From JBCDKH01 sp964388485 (GTDB taxonomy: Bacteria; Planctomycetota; Phycisphaerae; Tepidisphaerales; Tepidisphaeraceae), in the NCBI GenBank assembly GCA_964388485.1, contig CAYMAS010000008.1, positions 1-64,000 of the forward strand: DNA of 64,000 nucleotides. Reading direction: 5' to 3'. The notes under the pieces were generated by a model. The model saw only the letters and a program-made list of their open reading frames with translations. It ran no database searches and was not told the origin of the DNA. The position numbers and the translations under genes are program-made. This document shows positions 1-9,785 of the stretch, one piece after another (the first letter of the stretch is position 1; each line of letters starts with the position of its first letter).

Positions 1-224
1 TTCCTGCGAAGCTGTGGCTACGACTCATGAGCGACCAAGACGCCATCTGCTCTAGACGCTCTGACCGATGATCGCCGTCGGTCGACTGTGCGACCTGAAC
101 AACTCGCCCAGATCCGCCAGCAGTTGCATCGGCGACCTTTTCGACTTCCGATGAGCTCCCCGATGGACCTGCACGAAGCTGCGGGTTCGCGGCTGGTTGC
201 GGCCGCAGGGCAAGCTGGCCGCCG

Positions 225-461
225 CCGATGATGATGATGGTCATTGACGGTCTCGCTGACGCCGAACGCCGTGATCTTGCCGCCCAGCTCGACGATCCGT
301 TTTGCCGCACAGTCAAGACGCACGGCCTTGCCGAGAACCATGATCCGATCCTCGGCAAGACCCACTTCGACCCGGCCTAAGCCTGGTCGGCAAGCGTCTA
401 CCAGATCCTGGCAGGCCAGGTATACGCTCCGCTGCAGGAAGAGAGGCCAAGACTTCCATGA
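225..461 (+). pseudogene. Decayed reading frame directly upstream of the sulfatase remnant
   Basis: One frame starting at ATG 225 reads as plausible protein (…DAERRDLAAQLDDPFCRTV…) for 53 codons. It meets a TAA at 384-386 and then continues in the same frame with protein-like sequence (AWSASVYQILAGQVYAPLQ) to a TGA that overlaps the sulfatase ATG at 458-461. The TAA sits where a Tyr codon would be one change away. The overlap with the next start looks like an old operon junction. I do not recognise the family. This is an inference from reading-frame quality only. Confidence 0.33.
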
Positions 462-1565
462 TGGCCAAGGCATCCGAAACCCCGCGTCGGCCCAATCTGG
501 TGATCATTCTGCTAGATGACCTCGGCTGGTCGGACCTCGGCTGCTATGGCAGCTCGTTCCACGAGACGCCGCGAATCGATGCATTGGCGGCCGAGGGAAC
601 CCGATTCACCGACGCCTACGCCGCCAGCCCAGTCTGCAGCCCGACGCGGTCGAGCCTGATGACCGGACAAACGCCCGCACGCATCGGCGTGACGAACTAC
701 ACCGCAAACAACGGCCATGGGCGTCTGTGCAGCCGCCGGTCTCGCGAACCACGCTGGTGCCGGGCACGCGGACCGTCGCTGATGCGCTCTAGGCGGTCGG
801 CTATCGCACGCTGCACGTCGGCAAGTGGCACCTCGGTTCGCCCGCCGCTGGCCACGGCCCGTGCGACCACGGTTTTGACGTCAACCTCGCCGGCTGCTGC
901 AGAGCGATCCGACCTACGCCGCAGTGGTGGAGCACATCGACACCGCCATCGGTCGGCTGCTCGACACACTCGACCGCCTCGGCGTCGCCGATGACACGCT
1001 GGTGATCCTCACGAGCGACAACGGCGGCCTCAGCACCGCCGAAGGATCCCCAACGTGCAACGCGCCGCTGCGGGAAGGCAAGGGCTGGGCCGAGGAGGGT
1101 GGACTACGTGTGCCGCTGATCGCGCGTTGGCCGGACGAAATCGTGCCGAATACCCGCACCACGCCGAGCATCACGCCCGACCTCACCACCACGCTGCTCG
1201 CCGCCGCCGGCATTCGACCTGCCGATCAACCTTGCGACGGGATCGACCTGTTGCCGGCGATTCGCAACCCGTCCGACAACGGCAACCAGAATCGGCCGCT
1301 TTTCTGGCATTACCCGCACCACAGCAACCAAGGCGGCACGCCGTCCGGCTGCGTTCGGCAGGGCCGTTGGAAACTAATCGAGACGTTCCAGCCGGGCGGT
1401 GCCGCCACGCATGTGCTGTACGACCTCGAACAGGATATCGGCGAACAAGTCGATCTCTCGGCTGAGATGCCTGAGAAGGTGAGTCAACTCCGCGATCAAC
1501 TCGCCGCATGGCGAGGCGAAACAGGAGCTGTTCTGCCTGGCACGCTGCCGGTGCAGTCATCTTGA
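458..1565 (+). pseudogene. Degenerate arylsulfatase (family S1), stop, frameshifts and central deletion
   Basis: The N-terminus has the sulfatase metal-site start (NLVIILLDDLGWSDLGCYG) and the formylglycine motif C-S-P-T-R with Cys at codon 60. Near 718 the frame shifts. The second frame carries VADAL, a TAG stop at 790-792, then AVGYRTLHVGKWHLG, a standard sulfatase block. A second shift near 890-905 returns to the frame with DPTYAAVVEHIDTAIGRLLD and the usual C-terminus (TSDNGG, then LRVPLIARWP). About 100 residues expected between the HGFD block and the DPTYAAVVEHID block are missing, so sequencing error alone cannot explain it. Family activity would be sulfate-ester removal from a glycan. 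It is most likely non-functional here. Confidence 0.85.
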
Positions 1566-2432
1566 AGAACAGGAGGACCTCGCGGAACAACATAGAACCT
1601 GCAACTTCGACCTCGATCTATACAAGTTGGATTAGGCAAATCAGCTAATGATGAAGCCGTCGGCCGCCATCCAAGGGCCGGCCTGAACGCCTCAGCCAAT
1701 GCATCTGGCCGCCGGTTGGTAAAGGAGATGGGTAACGCACGCGGTGATCGCGACTTGCAACCACTCGGCGGCAAAGCCACGCGTTTCCTGTAGCGTCGCT
1801 CTCGAAACAGACCAATTGTTGCAGGCCGACAACGAGGTGCGTGGCTAGGTTGCTGCGTTCTCCTCGGAACTATCGTCGTTCGGCTCTTATCTCACCGGCC
1901 TCGAAGCGGCCGACAGCTCGCGTTTCATCGCTTCGATAGTTCTGTACATCTAGTGAGACGATCCAATGATGCACCTCACGCCGTGAGGCAGTCGCAATGG
2001 GTAGTAGCATGGCGTCCGGCTGACGTCGTCGCGGTAGCGTAGCAGGCGCATCTACGTTGCGGAAAGCGAACGGCTCTGCGTTCTTCTGTAGCATGTTGCA
2101 GGAAAACGACTTGCATGCATCTAACGCGGGCCGCCCCGTCCTCGTTGGACCAAACGGCAGCTTGCAGCGGTGGATGTTCCATCATACTGTACAGGTGTGG
2201 CCATTAAAGTGGAACAGCCGACCGGGATCGTTTCAATCGCAGAAGCGGCCACCGGCGTCGCGGTGACGGTGGTCGCCGCCATCAACAACGCAGGTGATCG
2301 GGCGATCCTTCTTGAACGAAGGACGCGTTTGAACTGGCCAGCAGCTGCCGACCTTCGTAGCGACGCGACAGGCATCTGATCCGCTGGCAACGCCCGAACC
2401 AGCATCGACGGCCACTACGCCACATCAACCTC
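1566..2432. other. Long stretch without a recognisable gene
   Basis: About 870 bases between the dead sulfatase and the first intact gene. Only short open frames on both strands are present, none resembling a known family, and the composition is less GC-rich than the flanking genes. Given the decayed genes just upstream, this is probably eroded coding DNA. I see no repeat ends, tRNA or convincing promoter. Confidence 0.5.
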
Positions 2433-3632
2433 ATGACCATCCTCAGCACCCTCATCGACGCAACCAGCCACCTCGGGAAGCCCGAGTGGAGGCCAATGCT
2501 CCGCTACGTCGCAGAGCTACACGGCACCTCGACTCTCGAAGACACGCTCGGCGTCCTGCCACACCCTTGGGAAGAAATCGGCCCCGGCTACGTGTTTCGA
2601 CCCGCTTTCGGGCACTGGGACATCATCCACGCCTGCCTCGATACCCTGCCCGAAGAGCCGAAACACGCCGCCCGGCAGCTGCAGAACCTCTTCGCCTTGC
2701 AGCGTGACGACGGCCGCATGCCCGTTTGGATGGTCGTCCGCGACGGCAAGCCTGAGTATCACGCCCCGGATCAAACGCACCCGCCGGTCTGGCCGATCGC
2801 CGTCGACGCGCTCGTCGAGCACGGCGTCAACCTGCGGGCCGAGGCATTGCCGGTCGCACGAAAGCAGGCCGACTGGTTCCGCCACAACCGCAAGGCCGGC
2901 AACGCCTTCGGCTACCTCGACCTCGTCAAGGCCGGCAGCTTCGAGAGCGGCGTCGACGACGGCGTGCGGTTTCTCGGCGACGACCTGCCGCGCGACACGC
3001 TCGTGCCATTCGTCGACGCAAGCTGTCACGTCTGGCTGCTGCTCGACGCGATCGCCCGATGGGGTGACGAAAGCGAGGCCCGACGCGAGGCTGACACACT
3101 CGCGGACATCGTCCGCACGACCATGTGGTCGAACGACAGCGGCTTCTTCCACGACCCGCACCAGATCGAGAACAGGCGCCTTATCGGGGCTTTCGAGGGA
3201 ATCTGGCCGTTCGTCGCCGGAATCGCCACCGACGACCAGGCCGGCCGCGTGATCGACGGCTGGCTGCTGAACAACGACAAGCTCTTCGCGACGCACCCGA
3301 TACGAACCGTCTCGCCCGACAGCGACGGCTACGAGATGCGGATGTGGCGAGGCCCGGTTTGGAACAGCATGACGATGTGGGCCTGCCGCGGTTGCGAGCT
3401 ATACGGCCGAGGCGACGCCGCCAGCCGCATCAGCGAGCGTGCCCTCGATAACGCGGCGAAGCACTTCGACCGTACCGGCACGATCTTCGAGTTCTACCAC
3501 CCCGACGGCGACCCACCCGAGACCGTCGCCCGCAAGCCCTACCTCAGCGACCTGCCGAACCAGCCGTGCCGCGACTACCTCGGCCACAATCCGCTCATTG
3601 AAATGGCCCGTCTCTGGGAGCGATGCCGCTGA
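2433..3632 (+). CDS. Alpha/alpha-toroid glycoside hydrolase (GH63 / mannosylglycerate hydrolase-like)
   Basis: 399 residues, no signal peptide, so probably cytoplasmic. The family is an (alpha/alpha)6 barrel acting on alpha-linked gluco- or mannosides. Supporting motifs are FESGVDD (residues 170-176), which matches the acidic Asp block of MGH1-like enzymes, and MWRGPVWNSMTMW near the C-terminus, the GH63/GH37-type W-R-G-P-x-W signature. The substrate cannot be read from sequence. The gene lies just before a GH42-like gene on the same strand, 28 bases away, and probably shares its transcript. A second member of the fold is encoded at 11527-12807, but the two are not close copies. Confidence 0.72.
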   Translation: MTILSTLIDATSHLGKPEWRPMLRYVAELHGTSTLEDTLGVLPHPWEEIGPGYVFRPAFGHWDIIHACLDTLPEEPKHAARQLQNLFALQRDDGRMPVWMVVRDGKPEYHAPDQTHPPVWPIAVDALVEHGVNLRAEALPVARKQADWFRHNRKAGNAFGYLDLVKAGSFESGVDDGVRFLGDDLPRDTLVPFVDASCHVWLLLDAIARWGDESEARREADTLADIVRTTMWSNDSGFFHDPHQIENRRLIGAFEGIWPFVAGIATDDQAGRVIDGWLLNNDKLFATHPIRTVSPDSDGYEMRMWRGPVWNSMTMWACRGCELYGRGDAASRISERALDNAAKHFDRTGTIFEFYHPDGDPPETVARKPYLSDLPNQPCRDYLGHNPLIEMARLWERCR

Positions 3633-3660
3633 GATTTTCCACAACCGAAGCAACCACGAC

Positions 3661-6600
3661 ATGAAGTTCCATCCAGCGACACCCCGGGTTCTAGTTTGTC
3701 TCATCGCGGGCGTCATCTTGATGACATCGGCAGACGGAACTGGTGCGAATCCGATGCTCACGGCGGTCGGGGGCGAAGCCACCGTGGTCGACAACGATGC
3801 GCAGGCGGTCACCTTTAGAATCAACGGTGCCACGCCCACCTCCGCCGTCTCTGCAACCGTCGCCGCCGATTGGATCATCGACGGCAATCGATACTGGGCC
3901 AACCTAACCGACCAGCCGCCGCGCGTGCTCGTCGCCGACGGCAACAGAGTCACGCTCGACCTGCCGTGGGCGGTCAACACGCACGTTCTCATTGAACCCG
4001 CCCCCGATGCCGCCTTGATGCAGAGGTTCGACGGCGGCGAGACGTGGCTGCCGGCCGGGTGGGACAGCGACTTCACGACGACCGACGCCCGCGAGATTGA
4101 TGCCGGCGACATCGAGGCGATGAGCGTCAACCTCGTTGACGACATCGGCCGCGACGGCTCCGACGCCGTCCGCATCCACAAGCCGACTGCCGGCGGCGAG
4201 GCCTACGCCTACTCGCCCGCCGTCGCCGTCGAACCTGATATCGAATATCTCGCCGAGGCTTTCTATCATGTAGAGCAGTTGGCGTGGGGCGGCATGGGAT
4301 ATTTCGCCGTCGAAATAATCAGCAATGATGGTGAAAGCCGATTTATTGATTATCATCGGATGAACCCGATCCAGGATAACCGACCCGATCAGTGGCGGCG
4401 AGCGTTTACGAGATTCACCCCGCGAGCCGACGAGACGACCGCTCGACTCTGGTTCGGCGTCACGGCCGCCCCGATCACCGTCGCCTGGGACGACGCCCGC
4501 ATCATCGCCGCCCCTACCGCGATGGAGCGGCCGTCGAACCCGCTACCTGATGCCGCCGGCCCGGCGAAGCTGTCGGAGCAGGCCGTCCGCGACCAACTTG
4601 CCGCCGAATCACCGAGATCGGGCAGCATCGAGACGGTCAACGGCCAGCCGACGCTCCACGTCGACGGCGAGCCCGTCGGCAACTTCAGCTTCAACCCCGG
4701 CTACTACGACTGGGAATCTGGCCAGCCGCAGTACCACGGGGCCGTCGGCGAGCAGGGCGTCCGCATCCACACGATCCCCATCGCCCTGGGCGACCCGCTC
4801 GGCGGCGGCGACGACGTCGAAGACGCCGTCTGGCAGGGGCCGGGCGACTTCGACTTTTCGATCATCGAAGAGCGCATCATCGAAACGCTCCGCCGCGACC
4901 CCAACGCGCTCATTCGTCTCAACCTCAGTCCCGAACCTTACTACGGCTTTCATAAGGATCACCCCGACGCGCTCTTCCGCACGGCCGACGGACGAGTCGT
5001 CACCGGCTACACCCACAGCGCCCCGCTCCGCGACCTCGACGACGTCGGCGACACGGAGTTCGTCTCGCCGAGCTACGCGAGCGCGACGTTCCGCGACCTG
5101 TCCGGCGACGCCTTCGAGCGGATCGGACGGTTTCTCGAGGAAAACGACGTCGGCAAGCGCGTCATCGGCATCCACCTCATCGGCGGCCACGACGGCCAGT
5201 GGCTGCCGCACGCCAACAAGCACGGCGTCCACGGCATGCGGGACTTCGGCCCCGAACACGTCGCCGCCTTCCGCGACTACCTCCGCGACCAATATGGCGA
5301 TGACGCCGGCCTGCAAGCCGCATGGGACGACGACCGCGTCACCCTCGCCACCGCGATGCCGGCCGATGATGCGAGTTTTACCGCAGATCACGCCTTTTTC
5401 GACCCGGCCGTCGGCAGCGACCGCCGCATGATCGACACGGCGACGTTCATTCAGGTCGGCAAGGTCGACACGATTGCCCACCTCCTCGAAGCTTTCGATC
5501 GCGGCATCGGCCGGCCCGCGTACAACAGCGTCTACTGGTCCGACATCTACCACGGCCACGACCTCGACCACTGGGCGACGGCCGAGCTCTTGCAGGTCGA
5601 CGCGCTCGACGCGATCGCGAGCATCGCCGACTACCAGAACTGGCGACGCCAGGGCCGCCCCGGCTCGATGAGCAGCGCCGCCGCGTCGCTTCGCCTGCAC
5701 GGCAAAGCGTTCATCGCCGAGGTCGACCACCGCACGCCGCACGCCTGGGGCAACGACGATGCGAACGAGAATCAGGACTGGCTGGGGCAGATCATCGACC
5801 CGCTCGATCCCGTCCACGCCGCCCGCCGCGAGTGGGGCCAGGCGTTCGCGCTCGGCGCCGGCGGCTGGCACTACGGCCTCGGCGGCCAAGGATTCGGCCA
5901 CGAGCCGTACGTCGACGCCCTCGGCGAAGCCGCCGCCGTCGCTGAGCATTTGGCGAAAAACCCGCAACTCGATGAACATTTGCCGCCGGTCGCCACCTTC
6001 GCCGACGAGCGGGCGATCACGCACATGAGCCAGAAGGACATCGTCAACCTGATGACTGCTCAGCTCAGCGGCAACATGAGCCGCGACCCGCTCAGCACCA
6101 GCGGCCTGAGCTACGACCCTTACCTGCTGACCGACCTCGACCACGCCGATCGGCCGCAGTACCCGATCACGATCCTCCTGTCGGCCGTCACGATGACGCC
6201 CCGGCAAGTCGCCTGGGTCGAGGAAAACCTCCAAAGAGACGGCAACATCGTCGTCGTCATGCACGCCGCCGGCCGGACCTACGCGGGCGGCGTCAGTGAC
6301 ACCGTCCGCCGCCTCGTCGGCATCGATGTCGAGATGGACGAGTCGCAGACGGTCGGCGGCCGACTCGTGGCGACGGGCGACGACCCGCTCGCCGAGCAGA
6401 TCGATTTCCACCGCCACCAGACGTCGACGCCGCTGATCCGCGTAATGAGCGGCACGCCGATCGCCCTGCACGCCGGCACTGATCACGTCGCCGCCGCCGT
6501 CGAGCGACACGATGGTTGGACCGGCGTCTACATCGCCGTGCCCGGCGCGCTGACGCCGCGGTTCCTTCGCAACCTCGCCGCCGAAGCCGGCGTGACGCCG

Positions 6601-6816
6601 ACCGGCCCCGAGGGGGACATGACGATGGCCGGCAACGGCCTGATCGTCGTCCACGGCAAAGACAACGACGCCGCCACGCCGCTGCGGTGGCAGGGCAAGG
6701 CCGACCTCATCGACTGCACGACCGGCGAGACGATCGCCACGAACGCCACGTCCGCCACCGTCGACGTCCCCTTCGGCGAGACCCGCTGGTTCCGCCTCCA
6801 GCGCGAGTCGAAGTAG
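3661..6816 (+). CDS. Large secreted GH42-like (clan GH-A) glycoside hydrolase
   Basis: 1051 residues. I start it at ATG 3661 because a signal peptide (MKFHPATPRVLVCLIAGVIL…ADG) follows at once; the open frame extends upstream but overlaps the previous gene and is not protein-like. After a roughly 300-residue beta-rich N-terminal part comes a TIM-barrel-like region (GNFSFNPGYYDWESG, then LIRLNLSPEPYYGFHKDHPD, then ERIGRFLEENDVGKRVIGIHL). Late in the protein a beta-galactosidase trimerisation-like segment is seen (YPITILLSAVTMTPRQVAWV). Family members are beta-galactosidase-like enzymes, but exact specificity is uncertain. The stop codon TAG is the first part of a palindromic repeat. Confidence 0.62.
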   Translation: MKFHPATPRVLVCLIAGVILMTSADGTGANPMLTAVGGEATVVDNDAQAVTFRINGATPTSAVSATVAADWIIDGNRYWANLTDQPPRVLVADGNRVTLDLPWAVNTHVLIEPAPDAALMQRFDGGETWLPAGWDSDFTTTDAREIDAGDIEAMSVNLVDDIGRDGSDAVRIHKPTAGGEAYAYSPAVAVEPDIEYLAEAFYHVEQLAWGGMGYFAVEIISNDGESRFIDYHRMNPIQDNRPDQWRRAFTRFTPRADETTARLWFGVTAAPITVAWDDARIIAAPTAMERPSNPLPDAAGPAKLSEQAVRDQLAAESPRSGSIETVNGQPTLHVDGEPVGNFSFNPGYYDWESGQPQYHGAVGEQGVRIHTIPIALGDPLGGGDDVEDAVWQGPGDFDFSIIEERIIETLRRDPNALIRLNLSPEPYYGFHKDHPDALFRTADGRVVTGYTHSAPLRDLDDVGDTEFVSPSYASATFRDLSGDAFERIGRFLEENDVGKRVIGIHLIGGHDGQWLPHANKHGVHGMRDFGPEHVAAFRDYLRDQYGDDAGLQAAWDDDRVTLATAMPADDASFTADHAFFDPAVGSDRRMIDTATFIQVGKVDTIAHLLEAFDRGIGRPAYNSVYWSDIYHGHDLDHWATAELLQVDALDAIASIADYQNWRRQGRPGSMSSAAASLRLHGKAFIAEVDHRTPHAWGNDDANENQDWLGQIIDPLDPVHAARREWGQAFALGAGGWHYGLGGQGFGHEPYVDALGEAAAVAEHLAKNPQLDEHLPPVATFADERAITHMSQKDIVNLMTAQLSGNMSRDPLSTSGLSYDPYLLTDLDHADRPQYPITILLSAVTMTPRQVAWVEENLQRDGNIVVVMHAAGRTYAGGVSDTVRRLVGIDVEMDESQTVGGRLVATGDDPLAEQIDFHRHQTSTPLIRVMSGTPIALHAGTDHVAAAVERHDGWTGVYIAVPGALTPRFLRNLAAEAGVTPTGPEGDMTMAGNGLIVVHGKDNDAATPLRWQGKADLIDCTTGETIATNATSATVDVPFGETRWFRLQRESK

Positions 6817-6868
6817 GGTGGGCTTCAGCCCACCAGTCAGTCAGACGGTGGGCTGAAGCCCACCCTAC
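6813..6868. repeat. Inverted pair of a 22-bp palindromic repeat (copy 1)
   Basis: The 22-base unit begins GTAGGGTGGGCTTCAGCC at 6813-6834 and returns exactly inverted at 6847-6868 across a 12-base loop. Each unit is itself palindromic (GGTGGGCTTCAGCCCACC with one mismatch at the centre). The TAG in the unit is the stop codon of the upstream GH42-like gene. The pair could form a 22-bp hairpin acting as a terminator or mRNA stabiliser. Confidence 0.9.
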
Positions 6869-6893
6869 GGGTTGTTTGACAACTTCTTGAAGC

Positions 6894-7472
6894 ATGATCG
6901 CAGGGTTCGACATCTGGCACGACCTCACCCTCCCCGGCGGCGACGCACCCGCCGACGCCGGCCGCGTGCGGTTCTTGCTCGACGCCGATGGTTTCGTCGC
7001 CACGTTCGACTTCACCGACGGCGACGTCGTTGCCGAGGGCACGCGAAACGGCGAGTTGCACTACGAGCTGGGCGATACGGCCGAGCTGTTCCTCAAGCCG
7101 GCGAACGCGACGTATTACTGGGAGTGTTACGCGACGCCCGCCGGCTACTGGTCCGTGCTGTTCTGGCCGGGCCCCGGCCGGCGTGGGCTCGGCTCGTCTT
7201 GCGACTACACGCCGATCGCGCCGCCGACCGTCGAGGCGAGCGTCGACGGCACGCTCAACAAATGGCGCACCCGCGACCGCGGCTGGTCGGCTACGCTCCG
7301 CGTCCCGCTGATCGAGCTGACGCAATACGGCGACCCGATGCCCGGCGAATGGCGCGTGCTCGTCGGCCGGTACAACTACTCCCGCTGGCTCCCGCGGCCG
7401 GAGCTGTCGTGCTGGCCGCCGCTGCCCGTCGCCGACTTCCACCGCACGGACGACTATGCGGTGCTCAAGTAG
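6894..7472 (+). CDS. CBM9-like (DOMON fold) carbohydrate-binding protein
   Basis: 192 residues with no signal peptide. The sequence is a single beta-sandwich domain: GFDIWHDLTLPG at the start, then paired strands, then ELFLKPANATYYWECYATPAG and a C-terminal GEWRVLVGRYNYSRW block, as in the CBM9-like domains found at the end of many planctomycete enzymes. Family members bind glycans or act as accessory domains; a free-standing 192-residue protein is short but complete. It lies 77 bases after the GH42-like gene. Its own TAG stop is again inside a palindromic repeat. Confidence 0.55.
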   Translation: MIAGFDIWHDLTLPGGDAPADAGRVRFLLDADGFVATFDFTDGDVVAEGTRNGELHYELGDTAELFLKPANATYYWECYATPAGYWSVLFWPGPGRRGLGSSCDYTPIAPPTVEASVDGTLNKWRTRDRGWSATLRVPLIELTQYGDPMPGEWRVLVGRYNYSRWLPRPELSCWPPLPVADFHRTDDYAVLK

Positions 7473-7537
7473 GGTGGGCTTCAGCCCACCGTTGAATGCA
7501 ACACGAGCGGCGGACGGTGGGCTGAAGCCCACCCTAC
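7469..7537. repeat. Inverted pair of the 22-bp palindromic repeat (copy 2)
   Basis: The same unit as at 6813 occurs at 7469-7490 and inverted at 7516-7537, separated by 25 bases. Its TAG is the stop codon of the CBM9-like gene. It lies between convergent genes (the next gene ends at 7547 on the other strand), a good position for a two-way terminator. Confidence 0.9.
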
Positions 7538-7546
7538 GAGTTCTGG

Positions 7547-9430
7547 TCAGTTCCCCGCCGGGCGGAGCTCGGCGAAGAGCGACGGGGCTAGGAAGTTGTC
7601 GATCGTCTGGCTCCACGAGACGAAGCTCGGGCCCGGCCGTTCGCCGTAGGTGCGGGCGACGTTGAGCCGCACCGGCTGGTCGTTACGCGGCCGGCCGCCG
7701 ACGGCGGACCAGGGGATTGCGATTTCGGCAACCCATCGGCCGTCGTGCACCTTGACCGCCTGCTGCCAGTCGGGGTTGTACCCGCCGGTGTCGAAGGCGA
7801 GCGAGCCGTTATCCTGCACGCGAAGTTCGGCGTCGTAGATCGTGCCGGCCGGGTTGACCATAAACAGGAAGAAGCGGTTCACGTCCCCGGGATCGCCCAC
7901 GGCCACCTCCACGTCGTCGCCGGCCCACACATCATCGTCCCGCTTCTCGCCGCGAAGGTCGAGGTTGTCCGTCTGGGAATCCGTCGCCTCAATGAGCACG
8001 TAGAGGAAGTCGGCATCGACGGCCACGCGCGTGAAGGCGTCCTCGGCCGGAAGACCGCTCGGATTATTTGACGGCGGGTGCATCGGCCCGTGTCGCGTTG
8101 CCTGTTGCCACACGGCATCGTCCACGACGGCGTCGATGGTCGGCGGCGTGTTGGCGACGTCAAGCGTGCCGCGAGCGATCTTCAGGTCGCCCACCGTTTG
8201 CCGTAGGTACTCCGCCTTGGCGGCTTCGACCTCGTCGACGATGCCTGTCGGAAACGGCTCGCCCGCCACCAGCAGGTTCCGCGCCCGCTCGATCGCTTCG
8301 TTCATGCCGGCCGGCACGTCGCCGGTCCAGTGGTCGATCTCGCCATCGTTGTAGAACCAGGCGTATTCGTCGGCCTGGTCGAGTGCGTGGTAAATGTTGT
8401 GCGCCAGAAGCTCCGCCGCGCGGTCGCGGGGCATCACGGTGCGGAAAAATGCTCGAAAAGCACCGTCGTCTTCATTGTACGGATAGAGGTCGCTGGCGTA
8501 GATGGCGTGGCTGACGCGGTAGTGGTCGTCGTAGTCGTCGTGCAAATCGGGCGGCAGGATGTTCTTGAGCTCCGTGCGCATCCGCTCGCTCGCGTTGATG
8601 AATTCGTCGGGCGTCGTGTAGTAGTACGACATCTCGTTGCCGTCGTGGAACGTGAAGCCGTCGTGCGCCTCGTCGAGGATGCCGGCGATAAAGGCCGGCA
8701 AAAGGTTGTAGTAAAGCTGAGCCTCGAGCGCCGCGTCGACTGCCTCGGGCGTCTCGGCGTCGAGCGCCGCCTGGCTCGTCTTGTTCAGGCCGTACATCGA
8801 GAGGATGTCGATGTCCGGGTCCGTCTCCGCCAGCGCCCGCACGAACTGCCGGCCGCGCTCGCGAACAACCTCTTCGTATTCGGCGAACGTCTTCTCGTCG
8901 GCCCGCGGGTTGTCCTGGTAGTTGAAGACCCAGAAGTAGTTCGGGTTGATCTTCGTGTAGTAGCTCTCGGGGTCGAACATGATGTCGGCGTCGCCGGCGC
9001 TGGCGAGGCGGGCGAGGTTGCGCCAGTTGCTTTCCGCCGCGGCCCAATGGTCGTCGTCGAACCAGTCCCAGCCGTCGCGGCCGGTGCACCAGACCTTGAC
9101 GAGGTTGTTCGTCATGTTGCCCAGCCCGCGCTCCTTGAGCTTGCGCATGTCGGCCAGGTGCGGCTCGAACAGCGCGTCCGGCTGCGGTTCGATCGTGAAC
9201 ATGTTCTGCAACGGCAACGGCCGATCGCTGCCGTCGGGCACGTCGGGGAACTTGAACGTGTAGCCGTCGAACGGCCCGTCCTTCATGCGGTCGAGGTTGG
9301 CCAGCATCTTGCCCGGCGTCCCGCCGTCCCAGCCGAGCTGGACGAGCTTCTTGCGCTCCTCCGCAGCAGCCGCCGTGGCGACGAGCAGGAGCGCAACGAA
9401 CACGAACAACCATCTAGTAAAACGGAACAT
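7547..9430 (-). CDS. Secreted two-domain protein: barrel-like domain plus C-terminal CBM9-like domain
   Basis: 627 residues, ATG at 9430 followed by a signal peptide (FTRWLFVFVALLLVATAAAA); the TTG three codons earlier is less likely. Residues about 30-400 form a conserved domain (VQLGWDGGTPGKMLANLDRMK, WFDDDHWAAAESNWRNLARLAS, MFDPESYY, WVFNYQDNPRADEKTF) that looks like an alpha/beta-barrel glycosidase, though I cannot name the family. Residues about 440-627 are a CBM9-like domain beginning TPPTIDAVVDDAVWQQ and ending GERPGPSFVSWSQTIDNF. A paralogue with the same layout lies at 15791-17695 inside the ABC operon. Function is probably carbohydrate recognition or cleavage outside the cytoplasm. 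Confidence 0.6.
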   Translation of the reverse strand: MFRFTRWLFVFVALLLVATAAAAEERKKLVQLGWDGGTPGKMLANLDRMKDGPFDGYTFKFPDVPDGSDRPLPLQNMFTIEPQPDALFEPHLADMRKLKERGLGNMTNNLVKVWCTGRDGWDWFDDDHWAAAESNWRNLARLASAGDADIMFDPESYYTKINPNYFWVFNYQDNPRADEKTFAEYEEVVRERGRQFVRALAETDPDIDILSMYGLNKTSQAALDAETPEAVDAALEAQLYYNLLPAFIAGILDEAHDGFTFHDGNEMSYYYTTPDEFINASERMRTELKNILPPDLHDDYDDHYRVSHAIYASDLYPYNEDDGAFRAFFRTVMPRDRAAELLAHNIYHALDQADEYAWFYNDGEIDHWTGDVPAGMNEAIERARNLLVAGEPFPTGIVDEVEAAKAEYLRQTVGDLKIARGTLDVANTPPTIDAVVDDAVWQQATRHGPMHPPSNNPSGLPAEDAFTRVAVDADFLYVLIEATDSQTDNLDLRGEKRDDDVWAGDDVEVAVGDPGDVNRFFLFMVNPAGTIYDAELRVQDNGSLAFDTGGYNPDWQQAVKVHDGRWVAEIAIPWSAVGGRPRNDQPVRLNVARTYGERPGPSFVSWSQTIDNFLAPSLFAELRPAGN

Positions 9431-9439
9431 GGCGTTCAA
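9423..9439. promoter_or_regulatory. Possible weak IclR-type operator overlapping a start codon
   Basis: CGGAACATGGCGTTCAA closely resembles the strong palindrome CGGAACATGACGTTCCG at 21315-21331, with one half degraded. It overlaps the ATG of the gene at 7547-9430, so part of the match comes from coding sequence. Low-confidence. Confidence 0.2.
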
Positions 9440-9785
9440 GATACATGAACGTAGGCGAAGATTCTAGCGCTTTTCGGCAACTGGTCACAGCCCGAGGCGT
9501 GGCGTCATCTGCAGGTGCGTCAGCGCCGGGTACGTCTGCCGCGGCGACGCCCATGCGCCGCGGCCGGGCGTCGAACGGCGACAGGTCCACGATCGAGCGC
9601 CGCATTTGGCAACCCAACGACTGGCGGTCGGCGGGAACAAATGCGCAAGAACGACAGTTCAGGAGTCACCCGTCTAGCATGTTCAGCCTTTCAGATCTGC
9701 TTCGCGGGCGACGTCAGACCCCTTGCCTGCTCTGACACCGTCACTCAGTACTTGAATCTCGTGTTCCACCTGCCAGAATAGGCTC
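9440..9785. other. Divergent intergenic region
   Basis: About 350 bases between a minus-strand gene starting at 9430 and a plus-strand gene starting at 9786. It must hold both promoters. Apart from a short inverted repeat (CGTTCA…TGAACG, 9433-9451) beside the minus-strand start I see no convincing sites and no small gene. Confidence 0.4.

Noticed and set aside
2057..2405. Small open frames on both strands in the gap before 2433
   Set aside because: No ribosome site, no homology recognised and frames conflict; treated as non-coding or eroded DNA.
4609..6654. 681-residue minus-strand frame inside the GH42-like gene
   Set aside because: Low-complexity Val/Asp/Arg sequence typical of the reverse of high-GC coding DNA; the plus strand has signal peptide and fold motifs.
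8330..9448. 372-residue plus-strand frame opposite the CBM9-tailed gene
   Set aside because: Shadow of the minus-strand gene, which has a paralogue and a signal peptide.
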